From Favolaschia claudopus (lineage: Eukaryota > Basidiomycota > Agaricomycetes > Agaricales > Mycenaceae), in contig JAWWNJ010000045.1 in NCBI GenBank assembly GCA_037176885.1, positions 62,001 through 126,000 on the forward strand: a stretch of 64,000 nt of DNA, read 5' to 3'. This document shows positions 11,512 through 21,040 of this stretch, one piece after another (the first letter of the stretch is position 1; each line of letters opens with the position of its first letter). Both the position numbers and the translations under genes were made by a program. The notes beneath the pieces were generated by a model. That model saw only the letters and a list, made by a program, of their open reading frames with translations. It was not told the DNA's origin and made no database searches.

Positions 11512-13039
11512 ATGAAAACTCGCGTCGTCAACGCCAAACCCCTCCCCCGCTTCGTCACCTCCGGCTTCCACCCAATCTGGCATAACGAAGACACCAAGCT
11601 TCCGTTTCCTTTCGAGGAGCGGCTGCAAGCCGCTCTGGCGCTCTACGACCCTTCCCTTCCCTTCCCCGGCGAACCTTTCCCGACAAAACTCTACACGCCA
11701 CCCCCCGGCAACCACACAGAGATTGGACCTGACGGCCGCGCGGTTGTCGTTCTCACTAAATCCCGTGAAAGAGAGCGAGAAAAAGCGCGTCAAGCGGCTC
11801 TGCGCGACCGCAGGTACATGACGGTGCAGAGAGCGATGTTAGGTTTACAGTCCCTGGGCATCAGCCGGTTGTTCACATCGCGGGCTGTACTCCGCGTACG
11901 CGGCGAAGATGGACTTGACCCTGCGGTCACCATCGAACACCGACTGTACGACCTGACGGAAGTGGTGGGAGACGATTCACTCTTCGGCTTCGCCGAATTA
12001 GCTACCTGGGGAAGGTATGTGTGATGGTGCCGGTCGTTTCCTCCTTACTGATGCGCGCCAGGGGAGTGAAAATCATCGCGTCCGAAAAACGCGCCGCTAC
12101 GATTCTGGCGGGGAATTCAAGTTACGTCGATTGGTCGTCAAAAATCCTCGCACCTGTCAATACCGACTTGGAGGAGGAGATTGGTAATGTGCTCCGTCGT
12201 TCGCCGCCAAGGGTGAAGCTCGAGTTGACCTCCGGTGTCGGTGCGCGCTTCAATCTGCCCAAGGTCTGCACGAACGTTCCCTTCAGATTGCACACTAACC
12301 AGACCACCAGCTCGCAGGATCGCGTCCATCCAGCAAAATACTCGATGCGCTCTCCATGGATGCATTATTGTCGACCGTCCACATGAAGCGCTTGCTCTCG
12401 TACGGAACCAGTAAGTGCTTGCTGCTCTGAGTCGCCTGCGATGCTTAATTCAGTGAAGGCATAGTGGAAACGTACTGCAAGGAAGCCTACAATACTCTCG
12501 AGGCCCAGAAGGTCAAGATGTTGGTCGAAAAACCCGCGTCGCAGTACCCCAGTGAGACGAGCGTATACTCCGCTATCACCATCAATTTAAACGACCCCCG
12601 CATCTCCCTGGACATCCTCCGTCGCATCGACCCCGCTGTCTGGTGCGTAGTAACTGCTGCTGGCACCTACAACCCCGACCATGGCGGCCAGCTCATCCTC
12701 TTCGACTTGGGCCGAGTCATCCGCTTCCCCGCTGGTACCTGCGCAGTTATCCCTGTGGGGCTGGTTCGTTTCTCGTTCGTCAAAGTCCGCCCCCACGAGA
12801 CGCAGCATACAATTGTGCAGTGGGCTGGGTCGGGGATCCGGAAATACTTTGAAAACGGCGGCCTGGAGGACTACGATTTTGCGATGGAAGCAACCAGGGA
12901 TGAGTACGGTGCGCGGGAGACGAAGCGGCGAGAGATGCATTCGAAGGCGTTGGCAAAATTCCCGCTCGCGAAGGACTTGCCGCAGGGGTACCAGTATTTT
13001 GACTATCGCGGCGAAAATCCACCGCCTAGCTCGGATTAG
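11512..13039 (+). CDS. degenerate TET/JBP-like 2OG-Fe(II) dioxygenase fold protein
   Basis: Exons 11512-12014, 12062-12263, 12311-12410, 12459-13039; 461 aa. The C-terminal half (about residues 300-400) has the shape of the double-stranded beta-helix domain of Agaricomycete TET/JBP-like proteins: a Trp-Cys strand, GGQLILFDLG, FPAGTCAVIP, then a final strand and VQWAG. Family members carry H-x-D shortly before the Trp-Cys strand, a His in the RHSN-type motif and an Arg two strands later. Here these positions read D-I-L (320-322), Phe373 and Gln384, so none of the Fe(II) or 2-oxoglutarate ligands is present. I therefore call a non-catalytic relative. The N-terminal 100 residues include an Arg/Glu coiled region. 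It lies close to the KDZ transposase; TET/JBP-KDZ association is known in basidiomycetes. The family call is from memory of sequence pattern. Confidence 0.6.
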
Positions 13040-13433
13040 GTTCGTTGGTTGTTGAGTGTCGTAGCGTCTGTGCACCGCGCAGCTCAGAATACAGTAGCGG
13101 ATTGGCCAGTATCGCGGCGACTAGCACCACGGTCCACGTAGCCCAAAATTGTAGACGCCGATGCCCAGTAGGTAGCCACAAAAAGACAGTGAATTATGCA
13201 GAGTGTGAAGACACCCATCATAGAGTTGATGAGGAGACAAAGAGGAGGGTATATGTGCACCAGGTCCAAGTACTGAATCTTGGTGCAAGAGTAACGGCCG
13301 CGTTTAGACGAAGGCGGTCATTTTCACGCGTCAAGTCACTATGTCACGCGCGTGACACAAGGCGGGAAGTCGACGGAAACACGATAAAATTGTGTACGTT
13401 GAGTGGGACGAATACAGGAGGCGACGCATTCGC
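13040..13433. other. convergent intergenic region
   Basis: Lies between the ends of a plus gene (13039) and a minus gene (13434). Open stretches exist on both strands (for example 13084-13269 minus, hydrophobic) but none has splice or family support. Probably two 3' UTRs. Confidence 0.4.
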
Positions 13434-14066
13434 CTATAGATAATACTGGCGGTCACCCGAAACCCACAGGTATGCTACCGGGCGTTCTCCGTCATGCCCG
13501 TCTCGAAACCAAGCACTTTTGCCACTATCCTTCCCCGACGCCATCTCCGCCTCGTCCTCCGCTTCATATCCATCGTGCGTGGGGTTGATTGATGCTACTG
13601 GTGTTGGGGATAATGCAAAAGATTGTGGTCGCGTTGCTCGCGTGATGGGCCGCACCTCCAAGACTCTGGAGGCTTTCTTCTCAGCGAGCGTAGAACCCCG
13701 CGCTTGAACCCGTCTGGAGGGCTAGGGTTGACAAAGGATAGAACCAACGATTGACGTGACTACGTACCGTCGATAGATTATCTGCTGCTGGCGGATACGG
13801 TGAGCGTTCTCCTGCTGGATTGCTGCAGGCGCCTTTTTCAGTTGGTCGCGCTTACTTGAGGGATGCGTCAGGCAGAGGACAAGAGAGATCAGCGATACAT
13901 ACCGTCGCATGCGTTGCTTTGCTTTCTCGTTGATAGTGGCCTTGTTGCTGACAACGAGTGAGGCTGAGCTTGCCCGGGAAGACACATAATTGACCGACCG
14001 TTTTCTATATTCCCAATTAGCGTCTGCATTCCGGGCTCGAGGATCGCGATTCTCGCGTGTGGCCAT
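13434..14066 (-). CDS. small basic hypothetical protein, three exons
   Basis: Exons 14066-13903, 13854-13768, 13713-13434; 176 aa, start at ATG 14066. The first 90 residues are rich in Arg, Lys, Gln and Ala (KAKQRMRR, IYRRRVQA), resembling the basic half of short bZIP-like or basic-repeat proteins that are common in mushroom genomes. No leucine heptad is obvious. The C-terminal half is acidic then Trp/Tyr-containing. A possible further donor at about 13470 means the C-terminus is uncertain. Nuclear location would be a guess from composition only. Confidence 0.5.
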
Positions 14067-14800
14067 AAGAGAGAGTAGGAGTGATGAAATAGATGGGTGT
14101 AGAGGGCAAGGAAGGGGTGGCAGTGTCGGTGTAATAAGCGAGAGTCGGGATGGACGACATTCAGTGGACGCGTCGAGTATGCTTCTGCGTCCCAAACTGG
14201 CGGAACATATTGTAGATAGTTATATAGTTTCCCCTCTAGAGATTCAGGCGACCACCTACGATATTGACTGCAGTATAGCTATCTGAGTGTTCGTGATTGG
14301 GTCAATGTCGTAGGACGACGATTGTGAAGGCTTGTGCGGAAGTACAGCGTCGCAGGGAGTTGGGAGGCGATGGTGGAGCTTATAGTAACAGCAGGGGAAA
14401 GAAGGTGGGAGAAGAAAAGGACCGCGAGGTTCAAAGATTGAGTTTAGTCGGACGAAGCACAATTCCATAGTGGGATTAATGAGCAGAGTATATGAGTTCG
14501 TGATTTCGTTCAAAGATTTTGGAAAGTTTTCCATATAGCTTGTGCGTCGCAGTGAAGTGGGTCTATTCCGTAGGTCATGGAGTAGGTCAAGACGAGATCG
14601 CCCTCAAGATCGTTTTTGTCGTCGTCGCAGTCAGCGTTGAGCGTTCTCTGTGACGATTTGTCACAATCACTTCCAAATTTTATACAAGAAATTATCGCAA
14701 GAGGGGAGGACATGCATTTGGAGGACTATACGAAACAATACATGATACTGGAGTTCAAAAGATGTCATACGTTCACAAAACCGCTAAGATAAAGTCCAGC
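14067..14800. other. 734-bp spacer
   Basis: Contains the upstream region of the minus gene starting at 14066 and the downstream region of the minus gene ending at 14801. Minus frames at 14256-14534 and 14510-14713 are open, but I could not join them into a credible spliced gene. Confidence 0.4.
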
Positions 14801-15985
14801 TTAAGCAAGGGAGCGTACACGACCATTCGCCTGCTTCTCTCGAAACCACGCCTCAGCTAGCTCGCGCGTCGCAAATCCTTGGTAACTGTTATTGTCAAGG
14901 CCGACGGTGTTGAGCGCACATTCGACCCAAGAGCGGTAAATACCGGGTGTGATGCCCCGACACACAGCATACCAACGACTGGCTCCCACCGCCAATGGGT
15001 TGTCGATATAGCGGCCAGTGGAGGGGACGGGGAGCGGGAGTGGTGGTGCGCCTGGTGGCGGGACTGAGTCGGAGGTCCATCCTTTGGATCTCGCGAAGTC
15101 GAGGGCCGCCTGAGCAGCGGCGGGGTTAGGAAACGAGCAATAGACTGCGCGATCGTACGAGGCAATTTCGTCTTTGACGTCGTCGTAATCCTTGTAAAGG
15201 CCGACGTTGGGCCCGTAGAAAATAACATGAGTTCTGATGCCGCGCCGAGCACCAGGCGAGAGGTGGGCGGACGCGGAAGGAGATGCAGGAGGCGATGAGA
15301 GAAGATTCCAGTTGTGGGGAGCACGAGTTCTAGTGCCGCGCCCAGCACCAGGCGAGAGGTGGGCGGACGCGGAAGGAGATGCAGGAGGCGATGAGAGAAG
15401 ACTCAAGTTGTGGGGAGGCGGCAACCGAGGCGGAGGGGATGAAGGGGAACTGTGCTGCGTAGATGCAGTAAGAGACGACTCGGATGAGATGCTGCTGGGG
15501 GGGTTGGAGCGCACGGTGCCTTTGCGGGTGCCTTTGCGGATTGGAGACGCGGGCGGTGACTCATCTGAAATCGACTTGTTAGCTGAGATGAAGACAAGGG
15601 AATACCGGACATTACCAGCAATTACAAGTTGCGGGAAGCGGGCGATATACAAATCGAGGTCCTTTTGCCTGTCTTCTTCTTCCTTCCTCTCCTCTTCGCT
15701 GTTATCCGTCTCATCGCCCTGAGTAGCGGAGGAGGTCTCAGGCGACGCAGTCTCGTCGATCGTCTGTTCAGAATGTAGGGCGCAATAAACACGTATGAGC
15801 TTGGCGATGACCGGTGGAAGGCGACTGGTGAGGAGCTCGAGACCGAGCGTGCGTAGAAGGCGATCGGTTTCGTCGTCGGTGAGCGGGGAGAGCAAATCGG
15901 TGAGCTGATCCAAGGAAAAATGTTGTTTGTTGTCGACGGCGGCTCGAAAGAGAGCCACAACCTGCTGAACAGAGTGACGGGCCAT
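14801..15985 (-). CDS. protein with two viroplasmin/RNase H1-N-like domains
   Basis: Start at ATG 15985; in-frame 51-bp intron 15615-15565; 377 aa. The C-terminus (about 320-377) holds a clear caulimovirus-viroplasmin/RNase HI N-terminal-type domain: WYAVCRGITPGIYRSWVEC, then a Gly-Phe strand and AEAWF. This small fold binds RNA/DNA hybrids in RNase H1. A second, weaker copy precedes it (VIFYGPNVGLYKDYDDV). No RNase H catalytic domain follows. The middle is Ser/Pro-rich and includes a 96-bp tandem duplication (15225-15416). The N-terminal 60 residues are helical with acidic pairs (LTDLLSPLTDDE). The frame also continues upstream of 15985 to 16174, but that part looks like non-coding leader. 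Confidence 0.65.
   Translation of the reverse strand: MARHSVQQVVALFRAAVDNKQHFSLDQLTDLLSPLTDDETDRLLRTLGLELLTSRLPPVIAKLIRVYCALHSEQTIDETASPETSSATQGDETDNSEEERKEEEDRQKDLDLYIARFPQLVIAGNVRYSLVFISANKSISDESPPASPIRKGTRKGTVRSNPPSSISSESSLTASTQHSSPSSPPPRLPPPHNLSLLSSPPASPSASAHLSPGAGRGTRTRAPHNWNLLSSPPASPSASAHLSPGARRGIRTHVIFYGPNVGLYKDYDDVKDEIASYDRAVYCSFPNPAAAQAALDFARSKGWTSDSVPPPGAPPLPLPVPSTGRYIDNPLAVGASRWYAVCRGITPGIYRSWVECALNTVGLDNNSYQGFATRELAEAWFREKQANGRVRSLA
15225..15416 (-). repeat. 96-bp tandem duplication inside a coding exon
   Basis: Two adjacent copies with period 96 bp (shared core starts at 15251 and 15347), encoding a 32-residue Leu-Ser-Ser-Pro-Pro-Ala-Ser-rich unit twice. The copies differ at only a few bases, so the expansion is recent, and it keeps the frame. 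Confidence 0.8.
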
Positions 15986-17159
15986 GCTGAGGGAGGGAGA
16001 GAATGGGGAGGGGAGAGAGAAGGAGACGCTGAAGATCTGATAGTGGAGTGATTTGCAGAATACGAACTGGGTCGTAGTGTAAACGAGCCGGAGATTTGCG
16101 GTGGGTGACAAATACTGAGAAAGACCGGAGACGGTAGAACTAGGCCGAAAGAAGGGGGAGCTGGTCATTGCCACGCAACTGACCGCTATTGTTCCGCGAC
16201 ATGGGAATAGTCAGAGATTTGCATGGCTCGGTTCTGTCGGGACTCGGGGGAAGTAGCCAGGAAGGCGACAGTTGACCGTCGGAAGAAGGGGTGGATGCCA
16301 GTAAGCGACGCGGCTGCATCCAGTGTATCTTGTATTTTGGGGGACTGCTCCAACGAGCGAGGCTGCTGGTAACGCCGATTTCGAGGGGAATTAAGTTAGT
16401 TGTGTTCTAGAAATTGTTCATCCAAGGACTGAAAACTTCGGGTATGCAGCATAGAAACTGTTTCGGTGATATTTGGCCGTCGGAAGATTTACATAGCGAG
16501 AAGAGCGGGAGATGTGGCTATTTCCAGCTGGAATATTTTGGCAGATGGGCGCTGGAGGAATTCACGGCTAGGCGAAAAGCGGGAGATGTGGCTATTTCCA
16601 GCGGGAATATTTTGGCAGATGGGCGCTGGAGGAATTCACGGCTAAGCGCGGGGACAACGGGCGAGATGGCCATGTCCAAAAGACCTGTGGCGAGCTTTGA
16701 TTGGTCGATACTCGTTCCACGGGTCACCCGGATGCAGAGGAAGCGAGGTTGGTGTGAGATTTGCCCCCCATTTGAATTAGAGGGCAACGAGGCCATCAGT
16801 GCGCGGGTGCGGCGCGTGGGCGGAAAACTTTGGTAATCTGGGATCTTCTGGGATTCGCAAATTTCCGCTCGCGGGTTTATTGAGACGGGAAGAATGACCT
16901 AAACTCATATCCGGATTGCTCGCGGGCTTGGTTGGGGCAGGAAAAAAAGAGCGGGATGCAAATGTATTTTCATTGGGAGAGATGGGGTTTTTGGTGTATG
17001 TAAAGAAGGGGAGGGGAAGGAGGAGGAGAGAAGCAGTACGAGAGGCAACAAGAAGAGTCTAATGCTGGATTGATGACCGCGGAGCGACGACGCAGAGGCG
17101 GGGAGAGCTAGAATATTTGAGAAAACAAAAGTAAAAGACATAGTCGAAGACTTACCGGC
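15986..17159. other. 1.2-kb spacer with a tandem repeat
   Basis: No supported gene. Contains the upstream region of the viroplasmin-like gene at 15985 and a 74-bp tandem repeat, listed separately. A plus frame 16414-16836 exists only because the 74-bp unit happens to stay open; it has no family resemblance. Confidence 0.45.
16505..16650. repeat. 74-bp direct tandem repeat, two copies
   Basis: Copy 1 starts at 16505 and copy 2 at 16579. The units agree almost base for base (GCGGGAGATGTGGC..., ending GGAATTCACGGCTA). Non-coding by my reading. The unit is too short to assign to a known element. Confidence 0.85.
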
Positions 17160-17811
17160 TCAAAGGATTTGAACGCCGCCCCAGGTCAGGGCCGAGTTGA
17201 AAGCATAGAGAGCGTCGGACTGTTTTTCATATGCCTTGCGGGCGCAGTGGGGAACGCCACTGATGGCCCACTCGCAAAGAGCACTAAGTGAAATAAAGAG
17301 GTGAGAATCGCCGACGAGCAAAAGAAATAATAAATACGTACTATTGGTCGGTGACTCCGACGAAACGACCGCGAAAGATTGCATACCATTCAGGGGCGGG
17401 ACTCTCCTCCTCGACGGGTTCGAGGGCCTCCTCAGGGATGCGGGAGTATACTTCGTTGGCGCGATACGGAGCTTCCGAGAGGAGCCTGGCGCTGAGGGCT
17501 TGGGGAAGCCCAGCTCCGGGGGTCTTGGTGACGACTTCCTTGGGGGCGTCCTTGGAGGCGTCCTTGGGGCCCTCTTTGTCTTTCTTGGCGGGGACGGGGG
17601 CCGGAGGGGCAGCCATGGGCGCAACAGCAGGAAGCTGGAGTTGGGGAGCGAGAAGGACGGGGTAGGCGCCGGCGACAGGAATCATCACTGAAGGCGCAAT
17701 GGGTTAGACGACATAATTGGGAGGGGAGAGAAAAAACTTACTAGCAGTAGGCTGAACGCCGACGAGAACGTACGGTGCTGCGGGAGCGGAAAAGGCGGGG
17801 GCAGCGAACAT
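17160..17811 (-). CDS. small viroplasmin/RNase H1-N-like domain protein
   Basis: Exons 17811-17742, 17687-17342, 17283-17160; 179 aa, all junctions in phase. The N-terminus is Ala/Pro-rich, the middle has a Lys/Asp/Pro linker, and the last 60 residues form one viroplasmin-type domain: WYAIFRGRFVGVTDQY across the second intron, then CEWAISGVPHCARKAYEKQ and a final helix ending in ALYAFNSAL. It follows the same strand and domain type as the 15985 gene. The two share only the domain, so they are probably old paralogues. No nuclease residues are present. Role unknown; hybrid or RNA binding is the family expectation. Confidence 0.68.
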
Positions 17812-18140
17812 TGCGAAAGAGGTGGAGGGAGTTTTTAGAGAACGAAGTAAACGGGGAGGAGAAGTCGACAGAAAGAGAGGCAGAGTACGTGAAGGGACTT
17901 TATAGGCGGAGATCTGCGGTTGGCTCGATCTGGTAGAGTAAATCTCGATTTATTGTGTCGCGAGTGGGTGATGGCGTTGATGGATTGGGACGACCAAATT
18001 TCTTCTTCCCCGTATACTACTACCGCTCGGCGCTCGCCTCCAAAATTTTCATCTGCACAGTGCCAAAGACGCTCGCTAGGTCTGACGAATTACTAGAGGC
18101 AGCTGCTGGTTTCGACTAAGCCTTGGGTTTACTTGTCAAG
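17812..18140. promoter_or_regulatory. divergent intergenic region
   Basis: 329 bp between the minus gene starting at 17811 and the plus gene starting at 18141; it carries both upstream regions. No distinct motif recognised. Confidence 0.4.
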
Positions 18141-21040
18141 ATGGCTAAGGGACGCGCCTCGAAACGGTCTGGGACACGGAAGAGAACTTGGGCGCGCAAA
18201 GATAAGAAGGACCGGCGTAATCTCAAGCTCTGGGCTGAAGGCGCGAGGGAGGATATTCTTCGTCCACATCTTCCTGCCTACGCTGATGCGTTGGAGCGTG
18301 GCTGGCGGGCGGAGCGGGACTATGTGCGTGAAGTTTGTAATGAATTCCATGCGCGAATTTCTTGGAGGTTGTCCGACGACGAGGAGCCAGAGCTACCGCT
18401 ACCTGAGTACGATGCTCTGGCTCCTCGCGAGATCGAGGAGCTGGATGAAGACGAGGTGGAGACGAAGAGGACGCGAATCGAGGAGATGAACGCGGTGAGC
18501 TTAAAGACTTTGATGTTGCGCGTGACTGATCAACTCTGATTCGCTGGCCTATTTCTCCCATTATTCACTGTTCTGTATCTAACTCCTACTCGTCTCTCTT
18601 TGGTCTGGATATCTCGTTGATCATCTGCCTTTTGTCTGGGTTTCTCTCGGGTTCTGCTTGCTATTTTCGTGGTCCGACATTTAGCGAATCAATCGCTGGC
18701 TCAAATATCGTGCTCGCAAGATGCGTCGGCCTGTGTTGCGCGACATAACGAAGGACCCTTGGGCCCTTTACCTCTCGAAGCTCTCTGGCGTCACATCTCC
18801 CCCTAAAGCTCGTCAAGCATTCCAGCAGTTCATGCGGGAATGCTATGAGACGGACATCAAACCACTGGTCGATGCTCGGTGGAACGCTTCTTGTGTCGGT
18901 GGCGATGGAGTAACCCTCAAAACCTCCAAGGGTCCAGATGCTCCCTTCCGCGCGGCCGTTGCGCGCGAACTATTCAAGGAGCTGTCTGATGAGGCGCAGA
19001 AGAGCTTCGGGGAACGCGCGAAAGCGGAGGCAAAAGCAGAGCGCGATGAGTACACTGCTAAGATGAAGGCGCCCGTATCGAAAGCGCCGGACGAGCGACA
19101 GAAGTGAGTTTTATTCTTCGTATTCCGGCGATGCGTCCTGAAGCTTCTTCCTTCAGATGTATAGATAATCTTGGCTCATTCATGACGGAGGTCATGCGTG
19201 GCGTCCATGAACGCACTGGGCTATCTGGGTTCGCTGTTTTTGGCGGCCCTGTCCCGAATTGTGACGGAGAGCTTAGAACGGTGACGTGAGTCCTGAATAA
19301 TCTATCTCATTTTCAGACAGCTAACAACGCTACAGAGTTTCGTATGGGCGCAGCCATGCCCCAGATTCTACCTTGTTCCCCGATTGGGCGAAACCTCGCT
19401 TCAACAAAGAGGTGCTGGATTTCATGAAGGAATGGTTGCCGCTTGTTTATAGTGAGTACTCGCATACCGTTGTGGGTGGATATGACTGACCTTTGGATTA
19501 TATCAATAGCGCCAGCCGAATGTGCAGAGTCAGCAATGCCTAAGGATTCAGAACCAGACCCGTCGCTATTGAAGGATGCAAAGTATCGTTTCAAACAGAA
19601 GGTCAAGAAAGTGGTGCGGCGAGGTTTGGGCCTCGATGTGGAGGACTCAGACTCGGACTCAGACTCCGAGTCCGAGTCAGGGTCTGGGTCTGATTCCGGC
19701 TCAGATGAGGATTCCGACTCCTCTTCCTCGTCGTCTACATCGTCGAGTTCCAACTCAGACTCAGAATCAGACTCAGACTCAGACGAGGGAGGGCGTGGCG
19801 AGGGGGGATCCAAGGAGAGGAAGGAGAAACGGGCGAAAGATGCGCGGAGAAAGGCTCGTGCTAAGGCGAGTGCTGCTGCCAAGGAGGAGGCGAAGCGGAG
19901 AGCGAAAGAGAAGCGAAAGAAAGGCAAAGGGAAGGAGAAGGAGAAGCAGCAGAAAGCGAAGGGGAAGGAGAGGGAGAGGGAGAAGGAGAGGGAGAGGGAG
20001 AAGGAGAAGGAGAGGGAGAGGGAGAAGGAGAAGGAGAAGAAAGCGAAGGAGAACAAAGGGAAGGAGAAGTCTCACCGCGGCAAGGACGGGGATCGTTCGA
20101 AGGAGAAGACTGATGGGAAGGGGAAGAAGGATGGGAAGGACAAAGCGGATGGGCAGGGAAAATCGGGTGAAGGAAAGAGAAAGAACGACGACGCGGGCGA
20201 CGGTGAGCGGAGGAAGAAGAAAGCGAAAAGTGCACACGGTGCCTCTGGCGGTGAGTTTCCTCATGAAGGAATCGTTGTCGACGCCTTACTGACGTTGTTG
20301 CTCGTATAGGCGAATCGAGCAAAGCGGCTGGTGCGTCGGCGAACCCCTCGCAGGATCCGCCGCCTTCACCTCCCCCTAACCCCGCGCACGAGCCTTCACC
20401 TCCCCCAAACCCAGCGCGAGATCCGACTCCGAGATCCCCGTCTCCATCTCCACCTCCTGTTCAGAAACCACCACCTCCATGTCCACCCGACGCCCCAGAA
20501 TGGTGGGTGAAGTTATACGCGCAGCTTACCACCAAACCGCTTGGCGGCGACGACTACCACTCGTTGCTGGATGCACTGTCTAAGCTGGAGCAGGCCTATC
20601 AATGGGAACAAGGGTCCGGAGAGAAGGCCTTCGCGACATCGTCGCGACCTGCCCAAGTCGCCTCGTGGATAGCGGCTGGTCGCGGTGTACGAGGGGGTGT
20701 GATGGGCAAAGGTATTGGGCCGACCGTCTCGAACTACAAGACCTTTGGAGAATCGTGGTGGGATTGGTGGAGGAGTCTGCAGCCGACCTGGCGCACACGC
20801 AACGCTACGCGGGCTGAATGGTTTGAGCGCGGTGCTTACCCCGACAGCGACGACACCACCTGGAAATCCCTTCGCTGCCCTGGACAAAACGGAATGCTGT
20901 GTTTGGTGGCCGGTCTATTGTGGTGGGGACGCAAAATGCAAGACAAGGGGGATCAAGATGACGCGTCATGGGTCGAAGCGGTGAAGGATGTAACATGGGC
21001 GATGCGGGGTTTATCTGAGGCGGAGAAGAGATCGGGGTGA
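18141..21040 (+). CDS. 829-aa member of an expanded Agaricomycete family (function unknown)
   Basis: Exons 18141-18494, 18685-19103, 19157-19285, 19336-19451, 19510-20250, 20310-21040; phases agree throughout. Order of parts: basic N-terminus (SKRSGTRKRTWA...), then the family core (TSPPKARQAFQQFMRECYE), a middle with Gly-rich strand (FAVFGGPVPN), a long Asp-Ser run (about residues 385-430), a Lys-Glu-Arg tract, a Pro-rich linker, and a C-terminal helical module ending WWGRKMQ...VKDVTWAMRGL. I recognise this order from many mushroom genomes as a lineage-expanded hypothetical family; no enzymatic motif is known. Intron 1 is unusually long (190 bp). The low-complexity tracts are coding microsatellites and probably length-variable. 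Confidence 0.7.
19640..20110 (+). repeat. coding low-complexity tracts (Asp-Ser, then Lys-Glu-Arg)
   Basis: GACTCA/GACTCC-type hexamer repeats around 19640-19800 encode an alternating Asp-Ser acidic run. GAGAAG/GAGAGG repeats around 19970-20050 encode charged Lys-Glu-Arg repeats. Both keep the frame of the 829-aa gene. Such runs form disordered or single-helix charged segments. Confidence 0.85.

Noticed and set aside
19313..20322. Long minus and other-frame ORFs rich in Ser/Phe or Arg
   Set aside because: They are mirror translations of the coding microsatellites of the 829-aa gene.
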